Positions 9,155 to 17,435 of a DNA stretch of 49,462 nt are shown here, one piece after another. The notes beneath the pieces are model-generated. The model was given only the letters and a program-made list of their open reading frames with translations. It had not been told where the DNA came from and did not search any database. Within the stretch, counting starts at the first letter, position 1; the number at the start of each line of letters is the position of its first letter. Source of the stretch: Bacteroidales bacterium (GTDB taxonomy: Bacteria; Bacteroidota; Bacteroidia; Bacteroidales; Prolixibacteraceae); the NCBI GenBank assembly GCA_031272965.1, contig JAISSS010000027.1, positions 1 through 49,462 of the forward strand, in the 5' to 3' direction. The translations under genes and the position numbers were made by a program.

Positions 9155-10449
9155 ACCGGCCGGACATAGAATACAAATCGGCGGCGGAAATCGTGCATTT
9201 TCAGGAAGGAAAGCTCAAAACGGCATTGGAATATCTGAACAGCCGGTCGCCATATTATAAACAAATGTTCAAAACGAATGACATTGATGTCAGAGACATC
9301 CGCCATATCGAAGACCTGCAATCGCTGCCGTTCACCGAAAAGAAAGACCTGCAGCTGCATAACAGTGACTTTCTGTGCGTACCGCGCACGGCGATTATCG
9401 ACTTCATCACCACTTCGGGGACGCTGGGCGACCCTGTAACATTTGCCATGACCGACAGCGACCTCGACCGGTTGGCCTGCAACGAGGCGCTGTCGTTCCG
9501 CTGTACTGGCACGAAGCCCGGCGATGTGGTGCAACTGATGACCACCCTCGACAAGCGCTTCATGGCCGGATTAGCCTACTTCCTGGGGCTGCGTATGCTG
9601 GGCGCAGGAATCATCCGCGTGGGAAACGGCATCCCCGAACTGCAATGGGATACCATCAACCGCATAAAACCGGATACCATCATGTGTGTCCCCTCGTTCA
9701 TTTTGCGGATTATCAAGTATGCCGAAGAGCATGGCATAGACTATCGCCGGTCGAGCATCCGCAAGGTGGTGTGCATCGGCGAAAACCTCCGCGAACAGGA
9801 CTTCTCACTCAACCTGCTGGGCCAGCGAATCAGGGAAAAATGGGATGTACAGCTGTTCTCGACTTACGCCTCCACCGAGATGGCTACCACCTTCGCCGAA
9901 TGTGAATACGGCTGCGGTGGACATCACCACCCCGAACTGATTATCTGCGAAGTCGTCGATGAACACGGCGATGCTGTCCCCCACGGTCAGGTCGGCGAAT
10001 TGGTCGTTACAACTCTCGGTGTGGAAGGCATGCCGCTGCTGCGCTTCAAAACCGGAGACCTGCTGCGCATCCATACCGAACCCTGCCGCTGCGGACGCCA
10101 ATCAATGCGCGTGGGACCGGTGGTGGGCCGCTGCAACCACCTGCTGAAATACAAAGGAACTACCCTCTATCCACCGGCAATTTACGACGTCCTCGACAAC
10201 ACGCCATACGTGGAAAACTATGTGGTGGACGTCAGCCTCAACGACAGCGGAACAGACAACGTGCTCGTGAAAATCGGCATACGCAACACGGACATGCTGC
10301 CGGAGGCCATCATCAAGGAGCTGAAAGACCGCTTCCGGGCCCGCATCCGCGTAGCTCCGGAGGTGGAAATATGCCCCATCGACGACATCCGCAGGATAAA
10401 TTCCCCCGATATTAGCCGAAAACCGGTGAAATTCAGAGATTTACGATAA
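9151..10449 (+). CDS. Phenylacetate--CoA ligase-like adenylating enzyme (PaaK family)
   Basis: The 432-residue cytoplasmic enzyme has the PaaK-type compact ANL architecture. The N-terminal segment SRSPYYKQMF is typical. The nucleotide loop reads ITTSGTLGDPVTF, the adenine-site region is STYASTEMATTF, and the later GELVVTTL and RFKTGDL motifs precede a Cys-bearing CRCGRQ turn. A PaaK-like C-terminal domain follows. Family members activate aryl or other carboxylates as CoA thioesters, and several relatives act in pathways other than phenylacetate breakdown. No paa catabolic genes lie nearby, so the substrate is unknown. The start overlaps the preceding gene by 4 bases. Confidence 0.85.
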   Translation: MNRPDIEYKSAAEIVHFQEGKLKTALEYLNSRSPYYKQMFKTNDIDVRDIRHIEDLQSLPFTEKKDLQLHNSDFLCVPRTAIIDFITTSGTLGDPVTFAMTDSDLDRLACNEALSFRCTGTKPGDVVQLMTTLDKRFMAGLAYFLGLRMLGAGIIRVGNGIPELQWDTINRIKPDTIMCVPSFILRIIKYAEEHGIDYRRSSIRKVVCIGENLREQDFSLNLLGQRIREKWDVQLFSTYASTEMATTFAECEYGCGGHHHPELIICEVVDEHGDAVPHGQVGELVVTTLGVEGMPLLRFKTGDLLRIHTEPCRCGRQSMRVGPVVGRCNHLLKYKGTTLYPPAIYDVLDNTPYVENYVVDVSLNDSGTDNVLVKIGIRNTDMLPEAIIKELKDRFRARIRVAPEVEICPIDDIRRINSPDISRKPVKFRDLR

Positions 10450-10465
10450 TCCATAAATTCCTGTG

Positions 10466-11293
10466 CTACCGACGGGCATGAAACGAGAACCCCGCCGAAA
10501 GGTTAACAGTTTTCGTGTTCTCGCAATAGCCGAATGTGTCCAGCGTCTTATCCCCAGGGTCGGCATACTCCAGAAGGTTAACGACCCTTACAAACCCCGG
10601 ACGCCCCATGTTAAACGAGGCTTTCAGCCGGACAAACGCGGTCGGCGACAGCCGTAAACAGTAGCCCGCCGACACGTCACCCGACAGGTAATTTGCCCGC
10701 ATGGAAATAAGCGGGCGGTAGCTGAGGCCTATCTGTATCGGCGCATTCGTCTGCTTCAGCCATCCGAGGCCGGCAGAAAACCCAAGGAAGGCATAATTAT
10801 GGCGGCTACTGTTCCAAAAGCGGAACATCATCATCGGGCCGATGTGCTGATATTTTATATCGCCGCCAAGTACGCTCCGGAAGCTGTATTTTAACCCGTA
10901 GCCCACAGTTTTGGTCATGTAATACGTCAGGTCGGCGCACCCGTAGATGCCGGTGCGGGCGGTGGAGCGCATCTCGGCTTCCTTCCGCAAATATCCCACC
11001 TGATGCGCCATGCCCGCATCAATGCCGAACTCGGTTACCGGATACCACGGCCGAAGCCGGTTGTCATCCAGTGCACGAAACATGTTGCGGTGGATATACA
11101 GCACCGAATCCTTATGTATCTTGCCGGTCATCGCAGAATCGCCAAGCATAAACGTTATTGAATATACATCTTCCCGAAAGCTCGTGATGTCGCAGTTCAG
11201 GGTGTCATAACGAACCGTTACCAGCAAGTCCTGCGCCTGCAATGCACAGCTCGCCGACAATAATAAAACCATAACAGTAAATATCCGTTTCAT
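10466..11293 (-). CDS. Outer-membrane beta-barrel candidate, unknown function
   Basis: The 275-residue protein starts with a signal peptide ending ALQAQ and has no lipobox. After about 90 residues that include a strand-rich N-terminal part, the sequence alternates aromatic and polar residues in strands such as GIYGCADLTYYMT, NYAFLGFSAGLGW and VKLKASF-like repeats, and ends in SAGFSFHARR. This fits a small outer-membrane barrel. Such proteins are common in Bacteroidota and rarely have a known ligand. It converges on the PaaK-like gene with only 16 bases between the stops. Confidence 0.65.
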   Translation of the reverse strand: MKRIFTVMVLLLSASCALQAQDLLVTVRYDTLNCDITSFREDVYSITFMLGDSAMTGKIHKDSVLYIHRNMFRALDDNRLRPWYPVTEFGIDAGMAHQVGYLRKEAEMRSTARTGIYGCADLTYYMTKTVGYGLKYSFRSVLGGDIKYQHIGPMMMFRFWNSSRHNYAFLGFSAGLGWLKQTNAPIQIGLSYRPLISMRANYLSGDVSAGYCLRLSPTAFVRLKASFNMGRPGFVRVVNLLEYADPGDKTLDTFGYCENTKTVNLSAGFSFHARR

Positions 11294-11333
11294 AAACAGT
11301 AAATTATGTCATTAAGATTCCAGTATTACGGCA

Positions 11334-11341
11334 CAAATGTA
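11334..11341 (-). promoter_or_regulatory. Candidate -7 box for the barrel gene
   Basis: CAAATGTA on the plus strand reads TACATTTG on the minus strand, a TAnnTTTG match 41 bases before the ATG at 11293. I see no TTTG at the -33 distance. Confidence 0.35.
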
Positions 11342-11674
11342 GTAAAATTTATGGACGCCACAGCAGAGGCGGCTCAATTTTCTTCCTGACAGTATATTTT
11401 AATCACGAAAATATACCGCATAAAACCCGTCCCTTAATTTTGGGGGCTATGCTCTGCTCATAAGTGCTTAGCCATATTCTGACGTCTTTTATTTTCCCCC
11501 GACAAGTCCAGTACCGAGTTTGAAATCAGCTTGCGCCTTATGCAGGGCAATCCTGTCTAATTTTGCATTTAAATGGTCGTGCTGTCTTTATTATATAATT
11601 GTCATGATTATTTTTCGCTTTTATTTGCAATATTTAAGTCATTATGACACAGATATTTATCGGCCAGTACTTCA

Positions 11675-11785
11675 TCAATCCCCCATAATCTTCTCTGTTT
11701 CGCACAGCGCCGCTATTATCCGCTGATAATGCCGGATGTCATCGTATTTTGCCTTGCCGCGGCGGTCTTTCAGCCATTTTTGCGC
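11675..11785 (-). pseudogene. Relic of a DNA methyltransferase/helicase-type C-terminus
   Basis: Read on the minus strand, a frame without a start codon ends at the stop TGA (11677-11675). It encodes about 35 residues beginning QKWLKDRRGKAKYDDI and continuing RHYQRIIAALCETEKIMGD. From memory this closely resembles the last 35-40 residues of large type ISP-like restriction-modification or N6-adenine methylase/helicase proteins, which end in WLKDRKGR...YDDI.HYQ.I..AL.ET..LM. The frame is closed by a stop about 100 bases further upstream, and nothing else of such a protein remains. I read it as the leftover tail of a deleted gene. Identification rests on one motif and should be treated as moderate. 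Confidence 0.5.
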
Positions 11786-12006
11786 GGGATGGATTGGCGC
11801 ACAAGTTACTAATACCGGCTGGACTTGGGTTACAGGCAAAGCGCGGTGCAACGGTTAAAGCCACTGTCTATACCAAAGCCATAACAGCCGACATTCAGAC
11901 TGATTTGGTACGCACAATGCCCAATACCCCGAACTCTTCATCGAAGCAAGCCGCCTGATTTTCTAAAAATATCCCCTTTCCTGAAAAATACATACTTTTG
12001 GGGGTA

Positions 12007-12035
12007 TTGCCCTCCAATATCCCGCCGTATCTTTG
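12007..12035 (+). promoter_or_regulatory. Candidate promoter for the 12079-14201 genes
   Basis: TATCTTTG at 12028-12035 is a good -7 match. TTG at 12007-12009 lies 18 bases upstream and may serve as the -33 element. Confidence 0.5.
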
Positions 12036-12078
12036 CATTGTCAAATCAGATATTTTTGATATATAAGTTTTCAGGAAG

Positions 12079-12381
12079 ATGACAAGGATTAAATTTCTGA
12101 GGAATGTGGCAGCCATGGTTGCCTGCCTTGCAGTAACGATGGCCGCCTGCGGTCAGGAAAGCAAGCCAAATTCTGCCGCTCAGAAGGGCGACAGCGCCAA
12201 AGTTGTGCAGGCAGGCGCCGACATACAAAAGGAATTGCAGCGTACGCAGGAGGAAATGAAGCAGGTAATAGCCGATTTTAAGGCGGGAAAAATCACACCG
12301 GAGGCATACAGCGCGAAAATTCGTGTGATGCCGCAAAGAAGTTTGAGGCAAATAAAAACGGATTTCTTAAATCACAAATAA
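12079..12381 (+). CDS. Small lipoprotein with helical tail, possibly frameshifted
   Basis: The 100-residue product has a lipoprotein signal with lipobox MAAC (Cys24). A charged, probably helical region rich in Lys, Gln and Glu follows (DIQKELQRTQEEMKQVIADF). No family is recognised. The last 20 residues change character at position 81. If the duplicated dinucleotide in CGTGTGATG near 12322 is read as a single GT, the frame continues as KIRDAAKKFEANKNGFLKS and stops near 12400. That looks like a natural helical ending, so a 2-base slip is possible. It leads a run of three exported proteins. Its N-terminus (FLRN.A signal) resembles that of the protein starting at 13380. Confidence 0.6.
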   Translation: MTRIKFLRNVAAMVACLAVTMAACGQESKPNSAAQKGDSAKVVQAGADIQKELQRTQEEMKQVIADFKAGKITPEAYSAKIRVMPQRSLRQIKTDFLNHK

Positions 12382-12412
12382 TAACAGTATTAACCATTTA
12401 AATTGTATTAAG

Positions 12413-13351
12413 ATGAAAAATTTGAAATTCACATTAGTTATTGTCGCGACAATGTTGTTTTGCGGCACAGCAAATGCTCAATTGGGCGGCGTCATAAGGC
12501 GTGCGGCGGAACGCGGAGCAGAACGCGCCGTCGAGAAAAAGGCGGAACAGAAAGCCGAAGAAGAGGTGGGCAAAGCCGTTGACAAGGCATTGGAACCCGC
12601 CGAAAGAGAGCGGCAACGCGGCGAGAAGGAACTCGAAAAAGCGGTTGCCAAAGCCGACAGCGCCTATCAGGCAAGCGAAGCCGCGGAAGTTGACCTTTCC
12701 GACAGCGAAATCCCCGCAGTGGCGGATACGCCATACACGCCTTCCGAAAGCGAATACACGTTTTTCGGAATGAAAACCGGACTTGTGCAGGTCTTTGCCC
12801 AAAAAGACAAGAACGGCAAAGTTACCTCGCAAAGCCGTAACACGATTACCGCTATCACGGGCAGCAGAAACGCCTTCGCGGTTGACTACCAGAGCGAACT
12901 TTTAGACGCGAAGGGCAATCCGACTAACAAGGACAATCCGGTTATTTTGCACTACCGTGTGGTGGTGGCAAACGGCGAAATGTTCCTCGATATGAAGGGA
13001 ATGTTTGGCGCAATAGATGGACTTGACGGCGTTTCGGCGTCGGGTACGGCCATGAAAATTCCGAACAGTTTGCAGGTCGGCCAGACATTGCCTGATGCCA
13101 ATGCCAGCGTCCGCATCGGCTTTATCAAAATGAGTGTGGCAATGACCGAGGGCAAAGTGCTCTCGCAAGAAGATGTTACCACCGCCGCAGGAACGTTCAA
13201 GTGCTACAAAGTGTCGCAGGCAACCAAAGCGATGGGCATAAACGGCACTACCCTGACTTATTATGCCAAAGGTGTGGGGGCCGTCAAAACCGACACTCTC
13301 GACAAAAACGGGAAACTGCTGAGTTCAACGGAACTTATTTCTCAAAATTGA
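12413..13351 (+). CDS. Exported protein with coiled-coil head and DUF3108-like beta domain
   Basis: The 312-residue protein has a signal peptide ending TANAQ. Residues about 27-85 are an Ala/Glu/Lys/Arg-rich helix likely to form a coiled coil (ERGAERAVEKKAEQ). From about residue 110 to the end it is strand-rich, with QVGQTLPDANASVRIG, then FKCYKVSQ and a YYAKGVGAVKT element near the C-terminus. This is the pattern of DUF3108-like or LolA-like periplasmic beta-clam proteins. The function is unknown. It lies 31 bases after the small lipoprotein and 28 bases before the DUF4412 protein. Confidence 0.7.
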   Translation: MKNLKFTLVIVATMLFCGTANAQLGGVIRRAAERGAERAVEKKAEQKAEEEVGKAVDKALEPAERERQRGEKELEKAVAKADSAYQASEAAEVDLSDSEIPAVADTPYTPSESEYTFFGMKTGLVQVFAQKDKNGKVTSQSRNTITAITGSRNAFAVDYQSELLDAKGNPTNKDNPVILHYRVVVANGEMFLDMKGMFGAIDGLDGVSASGTAMKIPNSLQVGQTLPDANASVRIGFIKMSVAMTEGKVLSQEDVTTAAGTFKCYKVSQATKAMGINGTTLTYYAKGVGAVKTDTLDKNGKLLSSTELISQN

Positions 13352-13379
13352 AAATCATTTTATTCATTTAATTGATAAG

Positions 13380-14201
13380 ATGACGAAAGCAACTTTTTTG
13401 AGGAACCTGATAGCGACAGCCGTCTGCTTCACAGCATTCGGTGCGGCCACATCGGTTCGGGCGCAGTCTTATTATGCCGAAGAATACATCAAGAAGAGCG
13501 GCAAACTGAGCAAGAAAATCTGGGTATCGCACGAGAGCGACGCGAATCTTAAGATGCGCACCGAGACGTTTGAAATCGGCTTCGGCCTGAAGAAAGACGA
13601 CAACAGTTATATCGTTGTGCGTATGGATTCGGCAAAAATGTTCACCCTGTATCCCGACACAAAGACCTACACCTATTGGGATTTGTCGTCTGTGATGAAG
13701 GATGGCTCGTTAACGTCTATGATAAACGGCAATGTGGGGGCGGCTGTGATGAAAAGCAGCAGCGTAAAGTCGGAACTGCTTGGCACGGAAGTCATTGAGG
13801 GCTATGAGTGCAAGCATTACCGGTATGCAATTACCACTACTCTTGCGAATGGCACATCGGAGACCGGCTACCGCGAGGCGTGGGTTTACGAGCCGCTCAA
13901 AATCGAGATGCAGTGGGAAGACGGGGGCGAAGTGTTCTTCATACGCAACCTGAAGCCCGGAGCGCAACCCGCGAGCCTTTTTGTAATTCCGAAGGACTAT
14001 AAAGGAGCCTCCGCATTTGGGGGCAATTTTGGCGGACTGTCGGGCAAAGCCTCGGATGCCGACGTTCAGCAAAAGATGAAAGAAATACAGGATGCTCTCA
14101 ACAGCGGGAACAAGTCTAAAACCGACAGCAAAGACAAGGACAAAGCCGACGCCGAAAAGATTCAGGAATTGATGAACATGCTCGGCGGTCAGAAGAAGTA
14201 A
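13380..14201 (+). CDS. DUF4412-type exported protein
   Basis: The 273-residue product has a signal peptide ending VRAQS. A beta-rich domain (about 27-205) follows, with RMDSAKMFTLYPDTKTYTYWDL, then GTEVIEGYECKHYRY and a REAWVYEPLKIEMQ segment. That is the usual pattern of the DUF4412 family, a LolA-like beta fold of unknown role. The last 60 residues are a low-complexity Gly/Ser then Lys/Asp-rich tail. It ends with TAA at 14199-14201, directly abutting the stop of the leftward flippase gene, with no bases between them. Confidence 0.75.
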   Translation: MTKATFLRNLIATAVCFTAFGAATSVRAQSYYAEEYIKKSGKLSKKIWVSHESDANLKMRTETFEIGFGLKKDDNSYIVVRMDSAKMFTLYPDTKTYTYWDLSSVMKDGSLTSMINGNVGAAVMKSSSVKSELLGTEVIEGYECKHYRYAITTTLANGTSETGYREAWVYEPLKIEMQWEDGGEVFFIRNLKPGAQPASLFVIPKDYKGASAFGGNFGGLSGKASDADVQQKMKEIQDALNSGNKSKTDSKDKDKADAEKIQELMNMLGGQKK

Positions 14202-15758
14202 TTACGGCGATGTCTGTCTATCTGTTTTTTTCCGGCGGAGCAGTGTGCGTTCTTCCGGGGTGAGGCCGATGAAATACATCAGCCACCAGCCTGCGATGCC
14301 GGGCAGCAGGCATACGGCAAGGAAGCGCCCCCATCCCGGCTCCATGATGCGGCACAGCCACCACGGTAGCGGTAATGCCAGCGCCAGACACAGCCATGCA
14401 GGAACCAGCGTATTCCGGATGAACGCCACAAAGGGCATGTTCATAAGTCGGGAAACGATAGCGATTCTTACGAACAGGGCGATTACAGATACGCAGATGC
14501 TCACGTATGCTGTGGCTTGCGGCGGATAGCCCAGCCACAGCAGCAGATATGATACGGGCAGTATCAGCAGTAGCAGCCCACCGATAATGCTCTGGTAGAG
14601 TTTGATTTGTCCGGTAGCTTGTGCTGCGGTCATCAATGTGCCGGAGATGCAGTCAATAAGCGTGTTGATTGCGGCCAGTCGTGCAAACAGCACCATCAGG
14701 TGGCTTTGAGGGCTGCCGAGCCATATCTTCAGGACAAAATCGGTCTCGAAAATGACAGGCAGGCATACAAACTGCATCAGGAAGAACGAGAATTTTGCGC
14801 CGCGAAAGAGCAGTTTGAGCATGAAATCGCGGTTGTCGGCGGCATACGACTTGATAATCTGGGGGTTAATGGCCATCTGCAGATTAACATACAGGCCGCT
14901 CAATGCGCCGGTGAGTTTGTATGCCATATCGCGGGCTGTATTTACGACCGGCATAAAGAACATATTAATAACTATATTTATTCCGGTGGTCATGGTCATG
15001 TAAGCGGCATTTCCCCACAGGTTCCATCCGGCATAGCTAAGCAGGGTGCGCCATAATTGCCGGTCTTTGACGAGCCTGTATTTACATTCGGTATAATTTC
15101 GCAGGCAAAAGAACACATAAAAGCTCTGCATCAGCAGCGTAACGCCCAGCGACAGGCAGGCGAAGAAAATCATGCGGTCGTAGCCGAACATTCCAAGCAT
15201 AAGTGCAATTGCTAACCGCAGTCCCACGTCTGCTACGCTCACCAATGCGAAGACTTTCAGCCGTTCATGGGCGATAATCATTGATGTATAGGGGATTACG
15301 AGGACATCGATGATGACCATTGCGATGGTCAGGAAGAACACCCAATTTGCGGCAGTGAGGCGGTCGGCGGGGATATTTGGGTGTCCCGAATTAAGCCACC
15401 ATGCGCCGAGGGGGCCTACGAGCAGCATGACCAGCAACGCTAACAGCGAATAGATATTTACGAAAGTCGAGAAAGTGCGGGACAGTTGGGGGTAGTTTCT
15501 TTCGCCGAGGTCGTATGCGAGGAAGCGTTGTGTGGCCTGCGACATGGCGGCGATGAGGAATGAGCACATCGTAGCCAGCGAGCCGACCACGGAATAGATG
15601 CCGTTATCGGTTTCGCCCAGCATTTGCAGAACTATGCGGGAAGTGTACATGCCCGTTACCGTTGCCAGCGCCATCCGTCCGTAGAGCGCCAGTGTGTTGC
15701 TGACGATGCGGCGGCTGTTTCTGGCGTTCTCTGTTTCCGGCATAACTGTTTCTGTCAT
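14202..15758 (-). CDS. Polysaccharide flippase-like membrane protein (MATE/Wzx superfamily)
   Basis: The 518-residue protein has about 12-14 hydrophobic segments. Its N-terminal helix pattern, YTSRIVLQMLGETDNGIYSV, and the following SFLIAAMSQATQRFLAYDLG are characteristic of Bacteroidota lipopolysaccharide or O-antigen flippases of the MOP exporter superfamily. It should move a lipid-linked glycan or other solute across the inner membrane. No glycosyltransferases lie next to it, so the cargo is unknown. Its ATG (15758-15756) overlaps the stop of the TolC-like gene as ATGA, which suggests co-translation. A second in-frame ATG lies 15 bases in. Confidence 0.82.
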   Translation of the reverse strand: MTETVMPETENARNSRRIVSNTLALYGRMALATVTGMYTSRIVLQMLGETDNGIYSVVGSLATMCSFLIAAMSQATQRFLAYDLGERNYPQLSRTFSTFVNIYSLLALLVMLLVGPLGAWWLNSGHPNIPADRLTAANWVFFLTIAMVIIDVLVIPYTSMIIAHERLKVFALVSVADVGLRLAIALMLGMFGYDRMIFFACLSLGVTLLMQSFYVFFCLRNYTECKYRLVKDRQLWRTLLSYAGWNLWGNAAYMTMTTGINIVINMFFMPVVNTARDMAYKLTGALSGLYVNLQMAINPQIIKSYAADNRDFMLKLLFRGAKFSFFLMQFVCLPVIFETDFVLKIWLGSPQSHLMVLFARLAAINTLIDCISGTLMTAAQATGQIKLYQSIIGGLLLLILPVSYLLLWLGYPPQATAYVSICVSVIALFVRIAIVSRLMNMPFVAFIRNTLVPAWLCLALALPLPWWLCRIMEPGWGRFLAVCLLPGIAGWWLMYFIGLTPEERTLLRRKKTDRQTSP

Positions 15759-17170
15759 AGTTGGATAGGTCGCCCGTAATAGAAGTCGAGGATTTTGGTG
15801 CGGAACAGGAAATCGAACTGTGCCTGGACCAATTCTAAGCGGCTTTGGGTGAGGCGGCTTTGGGCTTCTGCGAATTCGTAGGTGGTTGATTTGCCCGCAT
15901 CGTACCGTTCCTGCACGTGCCTGACCGATTCTTCGGCGGCTTTCACGGCCTGTGCCAGCGCTTTGTATCGTTCCTGGGACACAACAGCGTTGGTGTAGGC
16001 TGTCTGGATTTCCTTGAACAGTGTTTTTTTGGTGTTCTGCAGTTCGAGTTCCAGATTGCTGACTTCGAGTTCGGCCAAGCTGAGCTGGTTGCGCAGTACT
16101 TTCCGGCTATATATTGGGGTTTCTATTCTGACGCCCAGAAAAGTCGTGCCATTGTCGCGCAGCTGGTTGCCAAATGAGGAATTATAGCGGCTGTCGAGGC
16201 GTTCCAATCGGAAGTTATGATTGTAGCTTGTGGAGTAGCCGGCGATGAAGTCGAGTTGCGGATACATGGCGGCGCGGGTGATTTCCATGTTTGTGCGGGC
16301 GCTTTCCACTTGCAGTTGCAGGGACTTGATGAGCGGTTTTATTTCTAAGGCTGTGTCATAGACAGTTTGTGGAGAATGTAGCTCGTCAATACTTTTTTCT
16401 ATTGCGGCGGTTGAATCCGGGGCGACGATGTCGAAGAGCGGTTCTTCGAGTTCCATAGCCTGGCGGAGTTCGAGCAGTGCCAGCGTTACGTTGTTGGAGG
16501 CTTCCACGAGGGAGGCGTTGTTACGGGCTACTTCTGCCTCGATGTCGAACAGCTGTGTTTCGGCCAGTCGGCCTTCTTCCACTAATGCGCGGGTGCGGTC
16601 AGCCTGCGATTTGCTCTGCTGTAGCTGTGTGGCATACACTTTCTGCGTTTCCCGATAGAAGAGCGCCTGCAGGTACATTTGTGTGATGTTCAGGGACATG
16701 TCGTCTTTGGCGCGGTTCAGGTTTTCGGTGGCCACCTGCAGGTCTATGCGGCCTTTTTCGATTTCGTGTTTTATTTTATAGCCGTGGAATATTGGGGTAG
16801 CGCTGCCTATGCTGAAAGAGGAGTTCCATTGTGAGGAGTTGTCGGGGCGGTCGTCGCCGGTTTCCACCCGCTGGAAGCTCATGGTGTTTTCCCCGCTGGC
16901 GCTGAGGTTGGGATGTGTGCTGTGCCGGTACGTATCAAACTGGATATCAGCGCGGGCGCGCTGTAACTCTATCTGTTTGATGGATATATTGTTGTCTATG
17001 GCATAAGCGATGCACTGCTCCAGCGTCCACCGGTCATTTTTGCGGTTGATGCGGCGCACAACGGTGCGCTTGGCGAGCGTCGAATCCTGCGGCACACTGA
17101 TGTTGACATTCTGCCCCTCTGCTACGAAGCAGCATACTGTTATCATTAAAAAAAATACTGTCCGTTTCAT
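15755..17170 (-). CDS. TolC-family outer-membrane efflux protein
   Basis: The 471-residue protein has a signal peptide ending VAEGQ. Two related halves each carry long amphipathic helices, beginning with WTLEQCIAYAIDNN and later FKEIQTAYTNAVVSQERY and VQERYDAGKSTTYEFAEAQ. These are the usual marks of TolC/OMF channel subunits, whose trimers form the outer-membrane exit duct for tripartite export systems. No membrane-fusion protein or inner-membrane pump is adjacent; the flippase-like gene follows with a 4-base overlap. Whether the two act together is not known. Confidence 0.88.
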   Translation of the reverse strand: MKRTVFFLMITVCCFVAEGQNVNISVPQDSTLAKRTVVRRINRKNDRWTLEQCIAYAIDNNISIKQIELQRARADIQFDTYRHSTHPNLSASGENTMSFQRVETGDDRPDNSSQWNSSFSIGSATPIFHGYKIKHEIEKGRIDLQVATENLNRAKDDMSLNITQMYLQALFYRETQKVYATQLQQSKSQADRTRALVEEGRLAETQLFDIEAEVARNNASLVEASNNVTLALLELRQAMELEEPLFDIVAPDSTAAIEKSIDELHSPQTVYDTALEIKPLIKSLQLQVESARTNMEITRAAMYPQLDFIAGYSTSYNHNFRLERLDSRYNSSFGNQLRDNGTTFLGVRIETPIYSRKVLRNQLSLAELEVSNLELELQNTKKTLFKEIQTAYTNAVVSQERYKALAQAVKAAEESVRHVQERYDAGKSTTYEFAEAQSRLTQSRLELVQAQFDFLFRTKILDFYYGRPIQL

Positions 17171-17183
17171 ACAATATAATATA

Positions 17184-17191
17184 CAAAGGTA
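17184..17191 (-). promoter_or_regulatory. Candidate -7 box for the TolC-flippase operon
   Basis: CAAAGGTA on the plus strand reads TACCTTTG on the minus strand, 14 bases before the ATG at 17170. No matching -33 TTTG is evident. Confidence 0.4.
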
Positions 17192-17320
17192 ACACTTTTT
17201 TGAATATGCTGTATCCTTTCCAGTTTTCGGGCAGCATTTCTCTAAAATTTCACAAAGGGGCTGTATGAAAGGCCTTCTGTCATTGCAGTTGTTGCGGGCA
17301 CCTTCTGCAAAATAAGGATA

Positions 17321-17395
17321 CCTGCCCCTGCTCTCCTTTCAGGAATTGGGAATCGCACATGCACATGAATCACGATTCCCGTGAGCAGGGGCAGG
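17321..17395. other. Compact three-way-junction inverted repeat
   Basis: A perfect 13-base outer stem (CCTGCCCCTGCTC at 17321-17333 with GAGCAGGGGCAGG at 17383-17395) encloses two further stems. These are TCCT-TTC-AGGA at 17334-17344 and GGGAATCG/CGATTCCC at 17348-17355 and 17373-17380 with a 17-base loop. As RNA it would fold into a tight three-way junction on either strand. It lies between the PmoA-like gene stop (17436) and the TolC-like start (17170). It could be a terminator-like end, a leader element or a small repeat element. Confidence 0.6.
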
Positions 17396-17435
17396 AAGTA
17401 CCGTTAATCAAGTTCTAATTCTGAAAGTAGAATTT

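Larger units (their letters stand above)
11294..12078. other. Gene-poor intergenic stretch with a gene relic
   Basis: Nearly 800 bases without a complete gene. It contains the promoter-like box of the leftward barrel gene, a minus-strand relic at 11675-11785 (listed separately), and the promoter region of the 12079 gene at its right end. The 69-codon plus-strand frame at 11749-11958 shows no motif and overlaps the relic, so I do not call it. Confidence 0.5.
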
